The position numbers and the translations under genes are program-made. From a virus, in the IMG/VR virus record IMGVR_UViG_3300047551_001153, positions 1 to 64,000 of that record: a stretch of 64,000 nucleotides of DNA; one strand, 5' to 3'. A model generated the notes under the pieces. It was not told the DNA's origin, did not search any database, and saw only the letters and a list, made by a program, of their open reading frames with translations. This document shows, one piece after another, positions 54,064 through 61,886 of this stretch (its first letter is position 1; each line of letters begins with the position of its first letter).

Positions 54064-56022
54064 TCAAACCCTTACAGGCGGAGATTTGCGTTCAGGCTCC
54101 GAGGTCAGGTCAACCACCTCACAGACATTACCACTACAGGCATAGGTCTGAGAACCGACAGTCTTGTCCTCCTTCTCATAGTTGGACAGGAGCGACCAGT
54201 CAACCGTCTTGGGCATCTTCTCAAGGAACGCCTCGTACTCCTCTTTCGTGCAGTCCTGATATGGGGCCTGCTTGTAGGTATGGTCCGAATGAGGCAGGAA
54301 GGAAACGCCCGAAACCTCGTCAAAGTGCTTGTAGACCCATGCACCGACCTCCATCCACTCATGCTCCCGAACGGTGATGGTGATGGACGGCTTGTGTTCG
54401 CACCAGTGACGCTGATAGGTCAGCCACAGGTCAAGATGTTGGGTAGCCGTAAGGTCATTACGGGTGATGGCATGGTCAGGGGACTTCATCGGGAACGAGA
54501 AGACCGTGGTATGCTCAGGACGCATGACACACAGTTCGTGGGGGAATCCCGCCTCCTTCATCATCTGGCAGAGAGGGTCTTTGTTATCGGCTCTTACCGT
54601 ACGGATGTAGTACGGGTTGTGACGGGCGTGCATACCCGAGGCCGCATCCGTCAACTGGGACACCGTTCCCGAGGGCTTGACACAGGTGATGGCGGCGGCA
54701 GGGTTGATGCCCAAACGCTTCGCCCATTCCTTATTGGTCTCCACGGCATGGGCCTTGAGATGCTCAAGGACATTCGCAAGTTCATGATGTTCCCCGTGAA
54801 TGGTTCGCATCATGGTGTTATCCAACTGGCCTGTCATGGACACGCCGAGCAAAGCCTCCTCGTTGCAGTTCTTAGACCACTCCGATGAGATGTACTGGAA
54901 CTTGGTCAGACTGGCCTGCATCGTTCCAAGGATGGTGGCAAGGCGAACCTTGCGCTTGAGAGTGTCAACATTGTCATCAGGACGAACGACCACTTCGGTC
55001 AGGTTGCAGAACTCACGGTCACGGAGAATAATCTCCGAACAGGGATTACAACCGAAGTCTTGGTTGGGGTCACGGCGGTCACCCAACTTCGCCACGGTCT
55101 TCTTGGCGGCATCACGATTGAAGATGCCACGCTCGCCCGACTTGCTGTCATAGAGCGAGAGCCACTCCTTCATGAACACACCGATGTCGGGCTTTTCATG
55201 ATAAGCCACCGAGTTGTTGGCAAGGGCACGCTGAGGATTGGCCTCCCACCAAGCACCTGACTTGGCATCACGCATCCGAACATCGTTCAGGTCTGACAGG
55301 GAGATGAGAGCCGAGCGACGAACGCCGCCGACCACCACAATCTCAGCCGTCTTACACACGATGTCATGACACTCCACCGTGGTCAGTTTGCGACCTGCGG
55401 CTCTACGGAAGGTTTCAACCGTGAATTTGAACAGGTCATCAAGGGGAGCGGGGCCAGAGGCACGACCGCCGAAGGTCTTCAGGCGTGCGCCTGCGGGACG
55501 AACCTTGCTCAAGTCCCACTTCGGAATCTGTCCTGCTACCAAAAGGCTAACGAGTTCACGGAAGGCTCTCGCCCAACCCGCCTTGGAGTCGGCAACGACG
55601 ATGACCGTATCGCTGTCGGAGAACTCCTCCGAGATGGTCGGGAGTTTCTCCACGAACTTCTGCTCAACGCTGAAGCCCACGCCCGTGCCACACATGAGGA
55701 TGTAGAGGATTTCGTCAAAGGCACGAAGGCGATTGATGTGGACATAGGCGCAGTTGTAGCCCGCCACATTCTCACGCTCAAGAGCCTCGCCTGCCGTCAT
55801 GAGGCATCGCATGGAAGGAAGAACCTCAAGGTTCAGGACGGCCTGACGGAGTTCCTCACGCTCGCTCGCCTTCAGTTTTGACTTCGTATTCTCACCGAGG
55901 TGTTTATCAAAGAAGTCAAAATAGCGGTTCACGGTCTCTTCCCAAGTTTCTCTGCGACCTTCGTTCTCAAGCCAACGGGAGTAACGGGAGAGGTGAATGA
56001 ACTCGCTATAAAGGCTACGCAT
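54064..56022 (-). CDS. nrdJ: Adenosylcobalamin-dependent ribonucleoside-triphosphate reductase (class II)
   Basis: 652 aa from the ATG at 56022 (AAGGATTTGT upstream; 24 more upstream codons cross the promoter). It reduces ribonucleotides to deoxyribonucleotides for phage DNA synthesis. Aligning with Lactobacillus RTPR: redox Cys91 (YNCAYVH) and Cys339 (REFCNLTE), thiyl-radical Cys328 with Glu330 in CNPCSEI, and the shuttle pair Cys629/Cys634 (ACSGNVCE) near the C-terminus; the spacings 328-339 and 629-634 equal those of RTPR. All key residues are present, so it should be active if B12 is available. Confidence 0.95.
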   Translation of the reverse strand: MRSLYSEFIHLSRYSRWLENEGRRETWEETVNRYFDFFDKHLGENTKSKLKASEREELRQAVLNLEVLPSMRCLMTAGEALERENVAGYNCAYVHINRLRAFDEILYILMCGTGVGFSVEQKFVEKLPTISEEFSDSDTVIVVADSKAGWARAFRELVSLLVAGQIPKWDLSKVRPAGARLKTFGGRASGPAPLDDLFKFTVETFRRAAGRKLTTVECHDIVCKTAEIVVVGGVRRSALISLSDLNDVRMRDAKSGAWWEANPQRALANNSVAYHEKPDIGVFMKEWLSLYDSKSGERGIFNRDAAKKTVAKLGDRRDPNQDFGCNPCSEIILRDREFCNLTEVVVRPDDNVDTLKRKVRLATILGTMQASLTKFQYISSEWSKNCNEEALLGVSMTGQLDNTMMRTIHGEHHELANVLEHLKAHAVETNKEWAKRLGINPAAAITCVKPSGTVSQLTDAASGMHARHNPYYIRTVRADNKDPLCQMMKEAGFPHELCVMRPEHTTVFSFPMKSPDHAITRNDLTATQHLDLWLTYQRHWCEHKPSITITVREHEWMEVGAWVYKHFDEVSGVSFLPHSDHTYKQAPYQDCTKEEYEAFLEKMPKTVDWSLLSNYEKEDKTVGSQTYACSGNVCEVVDLTSEPERKSPPVRV

Positions 56023-56054
56023 ACAAATCCTTTCTTGTTGTCTAATCGTGGGGT

Positions 56055-56061
56055 TATTTAG
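56055..56061 (-). promoter_or_regulatory. Late-type promoter (CTAAATA) for nrdJ
   Basis: Minus-strand CTAAATAACCCC lies 32 nt before the nrdJ ATG. A late-type motif before a nucleotide-metabolism gene is notable. Confidence 0.6.
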
Positions 56062-56116
56062 AGGCCATAATACCCATGGGACAGCGAAAAGCAATACGAT
56101 TGTTTGCTATTCGCAA

Positions 56117-56710
56117 TCAGATAAGATTGAGATTCACATAATGGCCATAGAATGCAGGGTTGGTTACGACCGTTGTAGTGACGGGAACCGAAAGAGTGCT
56201 TGGTCTGCCGCCTGTAGTAATGGTTTGAAACACGCCAGACTGTATTTCATCAGCACGACCATAACCATGGAACTGACACATGGTTGATGCGCTCATGCCG
56301 ACCGCAACCCAAAGTTGGTCACCAACTTTTATTGACTGGTCGAGCACAACATTTACTTTCTTTCGGTTTGCAATACCTGTTCCAACGCCATACACTTGCG
56401 CCGAAATGTCAGTATATCCGAGTCTCGTCAATGAAGCACCGCCGCCAAGTGTGAAATCTCCTCTGAATATTCCTATTTCAGCCCAACTGATTGATACGGC
56501 GGTTCCTGCATCAACGATGTATTGAACTTCGGCGTTTTCGCTGTTGATTCCTGCAACGCCCATGTAATAGAAATACGGTTGTTTTCCGTCAGCGGTTGTG
56601 GGCGAGCGATATGTTGCGCTACTGCTTGTTCCGTTGAAAACAGCCGTTGGAAAAAGAGCGTTGGTTGTATTATTTACGATATCATGAGGAACTGCGTAAT
56701 TGTGTGACAT
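56117..56710 (-). CDS. Beta-rich virion protein, paralogue 1 of three
   Basis: 197 aa from the ATG at 56710, which overlaps the preceding stop as TAATG with GGGAGAG upstream. Shared core with the next two genes: VSISWAEIGIFRGDF, SLTRLGYTDIS, IKVGDQLWVAVGMSAS, then SGVFQTITTGG. It is a jelly-roll-like beta protein without signal peptide. Function unknown; a position among fibre genes suggests a fibre tip or capsid-surface protein. Confidence 0.8.
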   Translation of the reverse strand: MSHNYAVPHDIVNNTTNALFPTAVFNGTSSSATYRSPTTADGKQPYFYYMGVAGINSENAEVQYIVDAGTAVSISWAEIGIFRGDFTLGGGASLTRLGYTDISAQVYGVGTGIANRKKVNVVLDQSIKVGDQLWVAVGMSASTMCQFHGYGRADEIQSGVFQTITTGGRPSTLSVPVTTTVVTNPAFYGHYVNLNLI

Positions 56711-57378
56711 TATGCTCTCCCTGTATAATATTTCAACGAAAACCAAGGAAAGATGTTTGTCGGTGAATCAGGTATTACGGGGAAATGTGGTCCTGGTCCC
56801 ACGGTATTGGATATGGCAAGTGTGGATGCGCCCTGTGCGTTTGAAAGTATACCCGATGCATTTGTGTCAAATCCACCACCAGTTAAAACTGGAGCAACTG
56901 GGCTTGTGCCACCTGTTGCGTTGTATCCGAACACAATCCACAGCGGTGTTCCAACCGATATTGTTGTGCCCGTGATGGGTGACGCTGTATGTCCAAAAAC
57001 GATTCGTTTCAATCCTGCGGTAGCACCGTTAGTGGTGCTGTTGACGATCCCTTGAATGTTCACAGTTGATAAAACAGATAAAGTATTCACGCCGCTCATT
57101 TGAAAATTATATAATCCTTTACACAAACCGATTTCCATATAGTAGTTTGTGGGAGCGGATGCACCATAACTCGCAGGTGTCTTCAGGTGAAAGTTCATGG
57201 AAACAGCACCGACCGTAATCGGAGCATATCCCACAAACACGGCTCTCCATGTGGAAGACATGGTAAAACTGTTAGATACAATCGTTGCTAAACTTGTTCC
57301 GTCAACGCAAACTCTACCGCTTTGTCCAAAACGGGAGCCTACTACCAAAGGTGTTTTGTTGAGTGAATTATTAGCCAT
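56710..57378 (-). CDS. Beta-rich virion protein, paralogue 2 of three
   Basis: 222 aa, the most divergent of the trio: MNFHLKTPASYG, NYYMEIGLCKGLYNF, GLKRIVFGHTASP, then ISVGTPLWIVFGYNATG parallel the 'WAEIG..KG.F', 'GLK' and 'GDQLWVA.G' blocks of its neighbours. It ends with an aromatic segment NIFPWFSLKYYTGRA. It overlaps the preceding gene by 8 nt and the following one by one. Unknown function, presumably the same structural role with different specificity. Confidence 0.78.
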   Translation of the reverse strand: MANNSLNKTPLVVGSRFGQSGRVCVDGTSLATIVSNSFTMSSTWRAVFVGYAPITVGAVSMNFHLKTPASYGASAPTNYYMEIGLCKGLYNFQMSGVNTLSVLSTVNIQGIVNSTTNGATAGLKRIVFGHTASPITGTTISVGTPLWIVFGYNATGGTSPVAPVLTGGGFDTNASGILSNAQGASTLAISNTVGPGPHFPVIPDSPTNIFPWFSLKYYTGRA

Positions 57379-57982
57379 TCAATTTCACCGTAATACGAGG
57401 AACATATGTCGCTGTCGCTCCATATGCAAAACTGGTCGCAGGATTGGTCATGTCGGACAATTTTTGATTGCTCAACGCCACGGTCAAATATCTGCCACTC
57501 TGAAGAAACTCGGGACTTGTCGCCCAAAGAGTGCTACAAACACTTGCCGAACAGCCGATGGCCACCCACAATTCCTCTCCCAAATCACAAGTAGAACCGT
57601 TGAATGAGCAATCAAATGCTTTGAATCCTGTGGTTCCGCTGACGATGCTGACGGTTCCCATTCTCGTAAGAGAGGAAGGAAGAGTTTCTACCTGAGCAAA
57701 CGGAGCGGCGGCGGTGGCAGGAACGCCCGCTGTTAATGACTCTGGATAAAAGCCTTTCCAAATACCCACTTCCGCCCATGTAACATTTGTTCCCGTCACC
57801 GACATATACATCGCAACACCACAACCAGTAAGAGAAGCGGATGGCGATGGGCCAAGATAGAAACAATGTGCGGATTGAGATGTCAGGCTGACCGTGGTGT
57901 TCACAACGCTGGAAAACCAGTTCGTACTAAGAACCGTATCGCCTCGCACAAGATATTCATTTGTTGTATAAGATTGACTCAT
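57371..57982 (-). CDS. Beta-rich virion protein, paralogue 3 of three
   Basis: 203 aa. NVTWAEVGIWKGFYPESL, SSLTRMGTVSIVSG, CDLGEELWVAIGCSASVCST and QSGRYLTVALS match paralogue 1 block by block. It has four or more cysteines. It overlaps the upstream 68-aa gene by ATGA and the downstream paralogue by 8 nt, so all are translated from one message. Confidence 0.8.
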   Translation of the reverse strand: MSQSYTTNEYLVRGDTVLSTNWFSSVVNTTVSLTSQSAHCFYLGPSPSASLTGCGVAMYMSVTGTNVTWAEVGIWKGFYPESLTAGVPATAAAPFAQVETLPSSLTRMGTVSIVSGTTGFKAFDCSFNGSTCDLGEELWVAIGCSASVCSTLWATSPEFLQSGRYLTVALSNQKLSDMTNPATSFAYGATATYVPRITVKLNG

Positions 57983-58185
57983 ATGGATGCAATGTAATTA
58001 TAAAAATCCTGAAAACTGAAAGTTCTGTCTAAGGTTGATGAACCGTTGAGTTGCACACGAATTTGCCCCGATTCTGTTGCGGTTAGGACAATACTGTCCA
58101 AACCCTCGCTCGCCGAAAGCGTATCCAAAGGAACCGAGATGTTTTCAGTCACTTGGTGGATGACTGTTTTTGCTCCGATTATCAT
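57979..58185 (-). CDS. Small protein of unknown function
   Basis: 68 aa, beta-strand pattern (TVIHQVTENISVPLDTLSAS, GQIRVQLNGSSTLDR), no membrane segment and no cysteine. ATGA overlaps at both ends place it in a tightly coupled string from 59018 to 56117. Probably a minor virion or fibre-assembly component; unknown. Confidence 0.75.
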   Translation of the reverse strand: MIIGAKTVIHQVTENISVPLDTLSASEGLDSIVLTATESGQIRVQLNGSSTLDRTFSFQDFYNYIASI

Positions 58186-58511
58186 GTGATTTCCACTCCA
58201 AAAGCGTTGAATGAAAGATTGGCGTTGCCTGCATACACCCGAATCTTGTCGGTTGTTGCAAGGCTGATGCCTATTGTGGCCACGAATGTGTCCATGCCGC
58301 CGATGGTAATATCGTCATACAAGTAGTCTTTGTTTGTAGTAGCCGCACCCGCTTGACTTACCGAGATGCGAAAGGTGGTGCTTGTGGTTCCACGATTGCA
58401 CACGACGATACTGCTCACAACCGCACTTGTGGCGGCGGGAACCGTATACAAGTCGGTTTCGGTTGTGGCGTTTGGAGCCGATTGACCTAAGATTTTTACC
58501 GTGTCTGGCAT
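58182..58511 (-). CDS. Small beta-sandwich virion protein
   Basis: 109 aa. KILGQSAPNATTETDLYTVP followed by AVVSSIVVCNRGTTSTTFRI and the TIGGMDTFVATIGISLATTD block is a pattern common to small structural proteins of aquatic phages. I know of no defined function for this family; a virion-surface or fibre-associated role is likely. It starts 3 nt after the fibre gene at 58515. Confidence 0.82.
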   Translation of the reverse strand: MPDTVKILGQSAPNATTETDLYTVPAATSAVVSSIVVCNRGTTSTTFRISVSQAGAATTNKDYLYDDITIGGMDTFVATIGISLATTDKIRVYAGNANLSFNAFGVEIT

Positions 58512-58514
58512 ATA

Positions 58515-59018
58515 TTACATTCCTGAAAACAAGAAAGGTCTTGATAGTGATGTTTGATATGAACCTGTGATGCTGACTGTTCCTGTTGCGCTGACCGAGA
58601 AGTGGTTCGGGTTGAATGACGCTACACCCGTCACGCCTGTGGTTGTTGCAAGGGGTGAAGAGCCACCACCACCTGCCGAGGATGAGATTGTGATTGTGCT
58701 TCCGACCGTGCTTACTGTAACATTTGAACCCTGAGCGATTGTTACTGGGCCAGTTATGCTGTTGACGGAGGTTACATAGTTGCTTGTAAGACTTACGGCT
58801 CCTGCGGCACTTACTACAAACTCATTACCGAACGAAGCAACACCCGTCACACTTGAAGTGGCAAGAGGCGGTGCGTATGTTACAGCACCCGTGGACCCAT
58901 TGAAACTATTGACAACATTGGACGACGAAACCGTGCCAACAATAGCACCGCTGGCGTTCACTACCGTTGTGCCGTTGACCGAGAATCCGTCCGTTGAGTC
59001 AAATTGTGTACCTGCCAT
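58515..59018 (-). CDS. Short fibre protein with SVTGVASF module
   Basis: 167 aa. It carries one copy of the module NSFNGSTGAVTYAPPLATSS then VTGVASFGNEFVVSAAGAVS, plus a glycine/serine-rich segment and a second partial copy (TTGVTGVASFNPNHFSVSATG). The same module builds the next two upstream genes. The product is all beta and probably trimeric. It has its own CTAAATA late motif and an AAGGT ribosome site. Confidence 0.82.
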   Translation of the reverse strand: MAGTQFDSTDGFSVNGTTVVNASGAIVGTVSSSNVVNSFNGSTGAVTYAPPLATSSVTGVASFGNEFVVSAAGAVSLTSNYVTSVNSITGPVTIAQGSNVTVSTVGSTITISSSAGGGGSSPLATTTGVTGVASFNPNHFSVSATGTVSITGSYQTSLSRPFLFSGM

Positions 59019-59027
59019 ATCTTACCT

Positions 59028-59034
59028 TATTTAG
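59028..59034 (-). promoter_or_regulatory. Late promoter (CTAAATA) for 58515-59018
   Basis: Minus-strand CTAAATAAGG in the 19-nt intergenic gap, 9 nt before the ATG. Confidence 0.6.
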
Positions 59035-59037
59035 AAG

Positions 59038-59913
59038 TTATGCCCCAGCCCCACCGACAATTGGTGACAATACAGCATATACTCTGAATATCGTGCTTGT
59101 TGCTGATGCGGGAGTCGCTCTTAGTCTCCATTCGTCACTCGAATAATCCACCGTAAATGTAGCAACCGTATTACCAACCGATACGGTTCCATATTGAGTA
59201 TGCGTAACCGTTGAGCCGTCAGCAAGAGCGACAATCATGAATCGTGTTGAGAGAACACCCAAAGTTCCCGATACTAAAGTTCCCTGTTCCGCTTGAACTA
59301 TAATATCAGCAGAAGCATATCCTTCTATAAGACTCAATGCCCCGCTACTTGCAAGCGTAAACTGAGATGTGCTTGTAGTGGTGCTTGTGTATGTCTTGAC
59401 AACCTGACCGCTTGGAAGCCTGATTATGTCGGATACAGCATCACCAACTGTCAGGTTTCCGTTGATGGCGACATTTCCGTTGAAGGTCGCACCTTGAGCA
59501 ACAAAGAGACTTTGAGTGGTAAGTCCGCTTGTGAAACTCGCTCGGCTGTTGAAGGTCGCACCCTGCGAAACTAACAGACTCTGGGTCGTGAGACCTGCGT
59601 TGAGCGTTTGAAGACCCGTGAAGGTGTTTGCCGAGTTGGTTCGGGCGACATTAGAGAGACTAACAGCACCCGACGAAACCGTGAAGTCGGACGAGTTGAA
59701 CGAGGCGACACCCGTGACGCTTGTGGTGGCGAGGGGTGGAGCATAAGTGACTGCACCCGTGGAACCGTTGAAACTGTTGACGATATTTGGTGCTGAAATA
59801 TTTCCGCTGAATGTAGCACCCAGACCGACAAAACCTCTTGCCGAGTCTATGACAACCGAGTTGCCCGTTCCTACGGAAAATCCGCCTACTGAATTGTATG
59901 GTTGGATAGACAT
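59038..59913 (-). CDS. Fibre protein with SVTGVASF module and repeated TTQSL strands
   Basis: 291 aa. Near the N-terminus it has NSFNGSTGAVTYAPPLATTS and VTGVASFNSSDFTVSSGAVS, almost identical to the downstream gene. Then follow two tandem ~20-residue repeats (LTTQSLLVSQGATFNSRASF, LTTQSLFVAQGATFNGNVAI), and the C-terminal ~110 residues form a beta domain (TVDYSSDEWRLRATPASATS) shared in type with the end of the 597-aa fibre. No clear Shine-Dalgarno; it begins 11 nt after the upstream stop. Confidence 0.8.
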   Translation of the reverse strand: MSIQPYNSVGGFSVGTGNSVVIDSARGFVGLGATFSGNISAPNIVNSFNGSTGAVTYAPPLATTSVTGVASFNSSDFTVSSGAVSLSNVARTNSANTFTGLQTLNAGLTTQSLLVSQGATFNSRASFTSGLTTQSLFVAQGATFNGNVAINGNLTVGDAVSDIIRLPSGQVVKTYTSTTTSTSQFTLASSGALSLIEGYASADIIVQAEQGTLVSGTLGVLSTRFMIVALADGSTVTHTQYGTVSVGNTVATFTVDYSSDEWRLRATPASATSTIFRVYAVLSPIVGGAGA

Positions 59914-59924
59914 GGGTTATATCG

Positions 59925-61718
59925 TTAGACTATTTGATTGAGTCCCTTATAGATGATGGTATTGATGTCAAAATATGTTTTTGCCGATGAACTGGGTGTA
60001 ACCACCAATCCCCAATAATCATTATAACCTGTCGCTTCAATAGCGAATGTTCCTAACTCCGTTCCTGTAGAAATGTTTGAATATTCCGTGAATTTTGCAC
60101 CAGAGCCGTTTTGATTGCCCAAAATCATGAATTTTCTTATGCTATAGTTAATTTGGTCATCTGTGTAGGCAAAAACCGTGACATCCGCCGCATGGTGATA
60201 TGATATGGATACGATGGATGCGGTGATTCCGCCCGTTGAACCTGAATCTGGTGTAAACGAATATTCGTTTGGCTCCGCACCCTGAACCAATAAAACTTTT
60301 GTCGTTGAATTAGTTATGACTTGCTTTCCGAGGTTGTCGGATATTGTGGTCGCTCCGCAGTCTGGATAAGAAAGCAGTCTGTACTTGTTTGTTTGGTACA
60401 TTACTTTCTGACATTCAATGTCGGAGCCATATACTGTTGGAGGTACAAATCCATCGGGCGGAACCGTAACATTATTTGGTCTAAACAGATTAACTTGACC
60501 GACATTTGTTACAAAAAACTGAACAGGATTGTAACTGTTAACACCCGTAATTGAAGTGGTTCCAAGCGGAACAGCATTTTCAATGCGAGCCAGATTTCCA
60601 GTTTTGGTTATGACTATCCTATTTCCCGCTGTAACCGAATCACCTGTCACCTGATATGATGGAGCAAGAGAGACAGCACCAAGACCACTTACTGAAAAAT
60701 AAGTTGAATCGAAAGATGCTACGCCCGTCAAACTTTGAGTCGCAACAGATGGAGCATATACTACTGATCCTGTAAAACCGTTGAAACTCTTGACATAATT
60801 TGCAGTAAGGCTCACACTGCCTAAATTACTGACCACAAACTCATCAGTAAAAGATGCTACACCCGTAACAGAACTTGTAGCCACAGGACTATTACTTCCA
60901 ATTGTTACAGTATTACCCGATCTTGATACTGAAATCCTTGAACCCGCTACAACTGTATCACCTGTTACTTGATATGTCGATGCTAAAGAAACAGCACCCA
61001 AGCCACTAACGGTAAAGTATGATGAGTTAAAGGATGCTACACCTGTCAAACTTTGTGTGGCAACGGGTGTGGCATACAAAACAGATCCTGTAAGGCCATT
61101 GAAACTCTTGACATGGTTGCTTGTTATACTTACTGCACCCAAAGCACTTACAATAAATTCGTTACCAAAAGATGCCACGCCTGTGACACTGGAGGAAGCG
61201 ATAGGAATTACTGCGGGGAGGCTACTAAGAGTAACATTACCTGTCTGTCCATTTATTGATTTTACAATACCTGCTGTTAGACTTACAGCACCGAGTGCCG
61301 ACACATTAAAATCAGTTGCATTAAAAGATGCCGCACCAGTAATACTGGATGATGCAATTGGAATATTGACAGAACCAGAACCAACAGGGACACCATTAGA
61401 ATATATGGTTCCCTGAACATATAAATCTTCTTGAATTCCAACACCACCATAAACAACTAAAGCACCAGTTGATACACTATTTGACGGGGTGGTGTTTTCA
61501 ATATTAACTACACCCTGAAATATATTTGTATCTGTAAATGTGTTGGGTAATGCGAGCAAAGCCGCACCAACTGGTGTTGAGCCTAATTCAACGATGCTTC
61601 CCGTGCTACCAACAAACAATCTTCCATCAGCCACATTTACAGCAAGTTCACCCAATGTCAAACCTGTGGGTTGAAAACCCGCAGTAAGACCACGCTTGAT
61701 TTTGATGATATTCGCCAT
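59925..61718 (-). CDS. Repeat-built tail fibre protein
   Basis: 597 aa. The N-terminus IIKIKRGLTAGFQPTGLTLG followed by ELAVNVADGRLFVG is the usual attachment start of many cyanophage-type fibres. Residues ~125-400 hold five copies of a SVTGVASF..EF.VS.LGAVSLT...VKSFNG.TGSV.YA module, arranged as two long ~106-residue repeats plus an extra unit. The C-terminal ~150 residues are a separate beta domain, likely the receptor-binding tip. The ATG follows the stop of the 52-aa gene directly (TAA-ATG), with a perfect TATAAATA 20 nt upstream. Confidence 0.87.
   Translation of the reverse strand: MANIIKIKRGLTAGFQPTGLTLGELAVNVADGRLFVGSTGSIVELGSTPVGAALLALPNTFTDTNIFQGVVNIENTTPSNSVSTGALVVYGGVGIQEDLYVQGTIYSNGVPVGSGSVNIPIASSSITGAASFNATDFNVSALGAVSLTAGIVKSINGQTGNVTLSSLPAVIPIASSSVTGVASFGNEFIVSALGAVSITSNHVKSFNGLTGSVLYATPVATQSLTGVASFNSSYFTVSGLGAVSLASTYQVTGDTVVAGSRISVSRSGNTVTIGSNSPVATSSVTGVASFTDEFVVSNLGSVSLTANYVKSFNGFTGSVVYAPSVATQSLTGVASFDSTYFSVSGLGAVSLAPSYQVTGDSVTAGNRIVITKTGNLARIENAVPLGTTSITGVNSYNPVQFFVTNVGQVNLFRPNNVTVPPDGFVPPTVYGSDIECQKVMYQTNKYRLLSYPDCGATTISDNLGKQVITNSTTKVLLVQGAEPNEYSFTPDSGSTGGITASIVSISYHHAADVTVFAYTDDQINYSIRKFMILGNQNGSGAKFTEYSNISTGTELGTFAIEATGYNDYWGLVVTPSSSAKTYFDINTIIYKGLNQIV
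60580..61215 (-). repeat. Two tandem ~318-bp imperfect repeats within a fibre gene
   Basis: Matching landmarks recur exactly 318 bp apart: the 'gatgc' codons of the ASF segment at 60715 and 61033, and again at 60853 and 61171. Each copy encodes two half-modules. Related single modules lie near 58600, 58830, 59700 and 61327. Confidence 0.8.
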
Positions 61719-61877
61719 TTAGAAGTTTCCGCCGTCAATATTTATAGAGAAAAGGTCATCTATGCTGATGGTGGTTACGGGGTACACCTGCCAAGCCTCT
61801 CCGTCCCAACGCCAACTGGAGTAATCATATGTATAGATTTGATTCAACGAAGGATTTGCAGGAAATGCGAGTGCCAT
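61719..61877 (-). CDS. 52-aa Trp-rich fibre-associated protein
   Basis: A short frame from ATG 61877 with AAGGAAC upstream, ending in TAA immediately before the next ATG. The product MALAFPANPSLNQIYTYDYS then SWRWDGEAWQVYP follows the 'FP.NP..gq.Y......W.W.G..W' motif seen in many phage tail proteins, where it often forms a small carbohydrate-binding-like fold. It sits in line with the fibre genes and is probably a small adhesin module encoded as a separate protein. Confidence 0.85.
   Translation of the reverse strand: MALAFPANPSLNQIYTYDYSSWRWDGEAWQVYPVTTISIDDLFSINIDGGNF
61739..61746 (-). promoter_or_regulatory. Late promoter (TATAAATA) for the 597-aa fibre
   Basis: Perfect consensus on the minus strand inside the 3' end of the 52-aa gene, 20 nt before the fibre ATG. 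Confidence 0.8.
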
Positions 61878-61886
61878 GGTTGTTCC

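Noticed and set aside
58515-61718. CRISPR-like repeated units
   Set aside because: The repeats are in frame, 318 bp and imperfect, and encode fibre modules; there are no short direct repeats with unique spacers.
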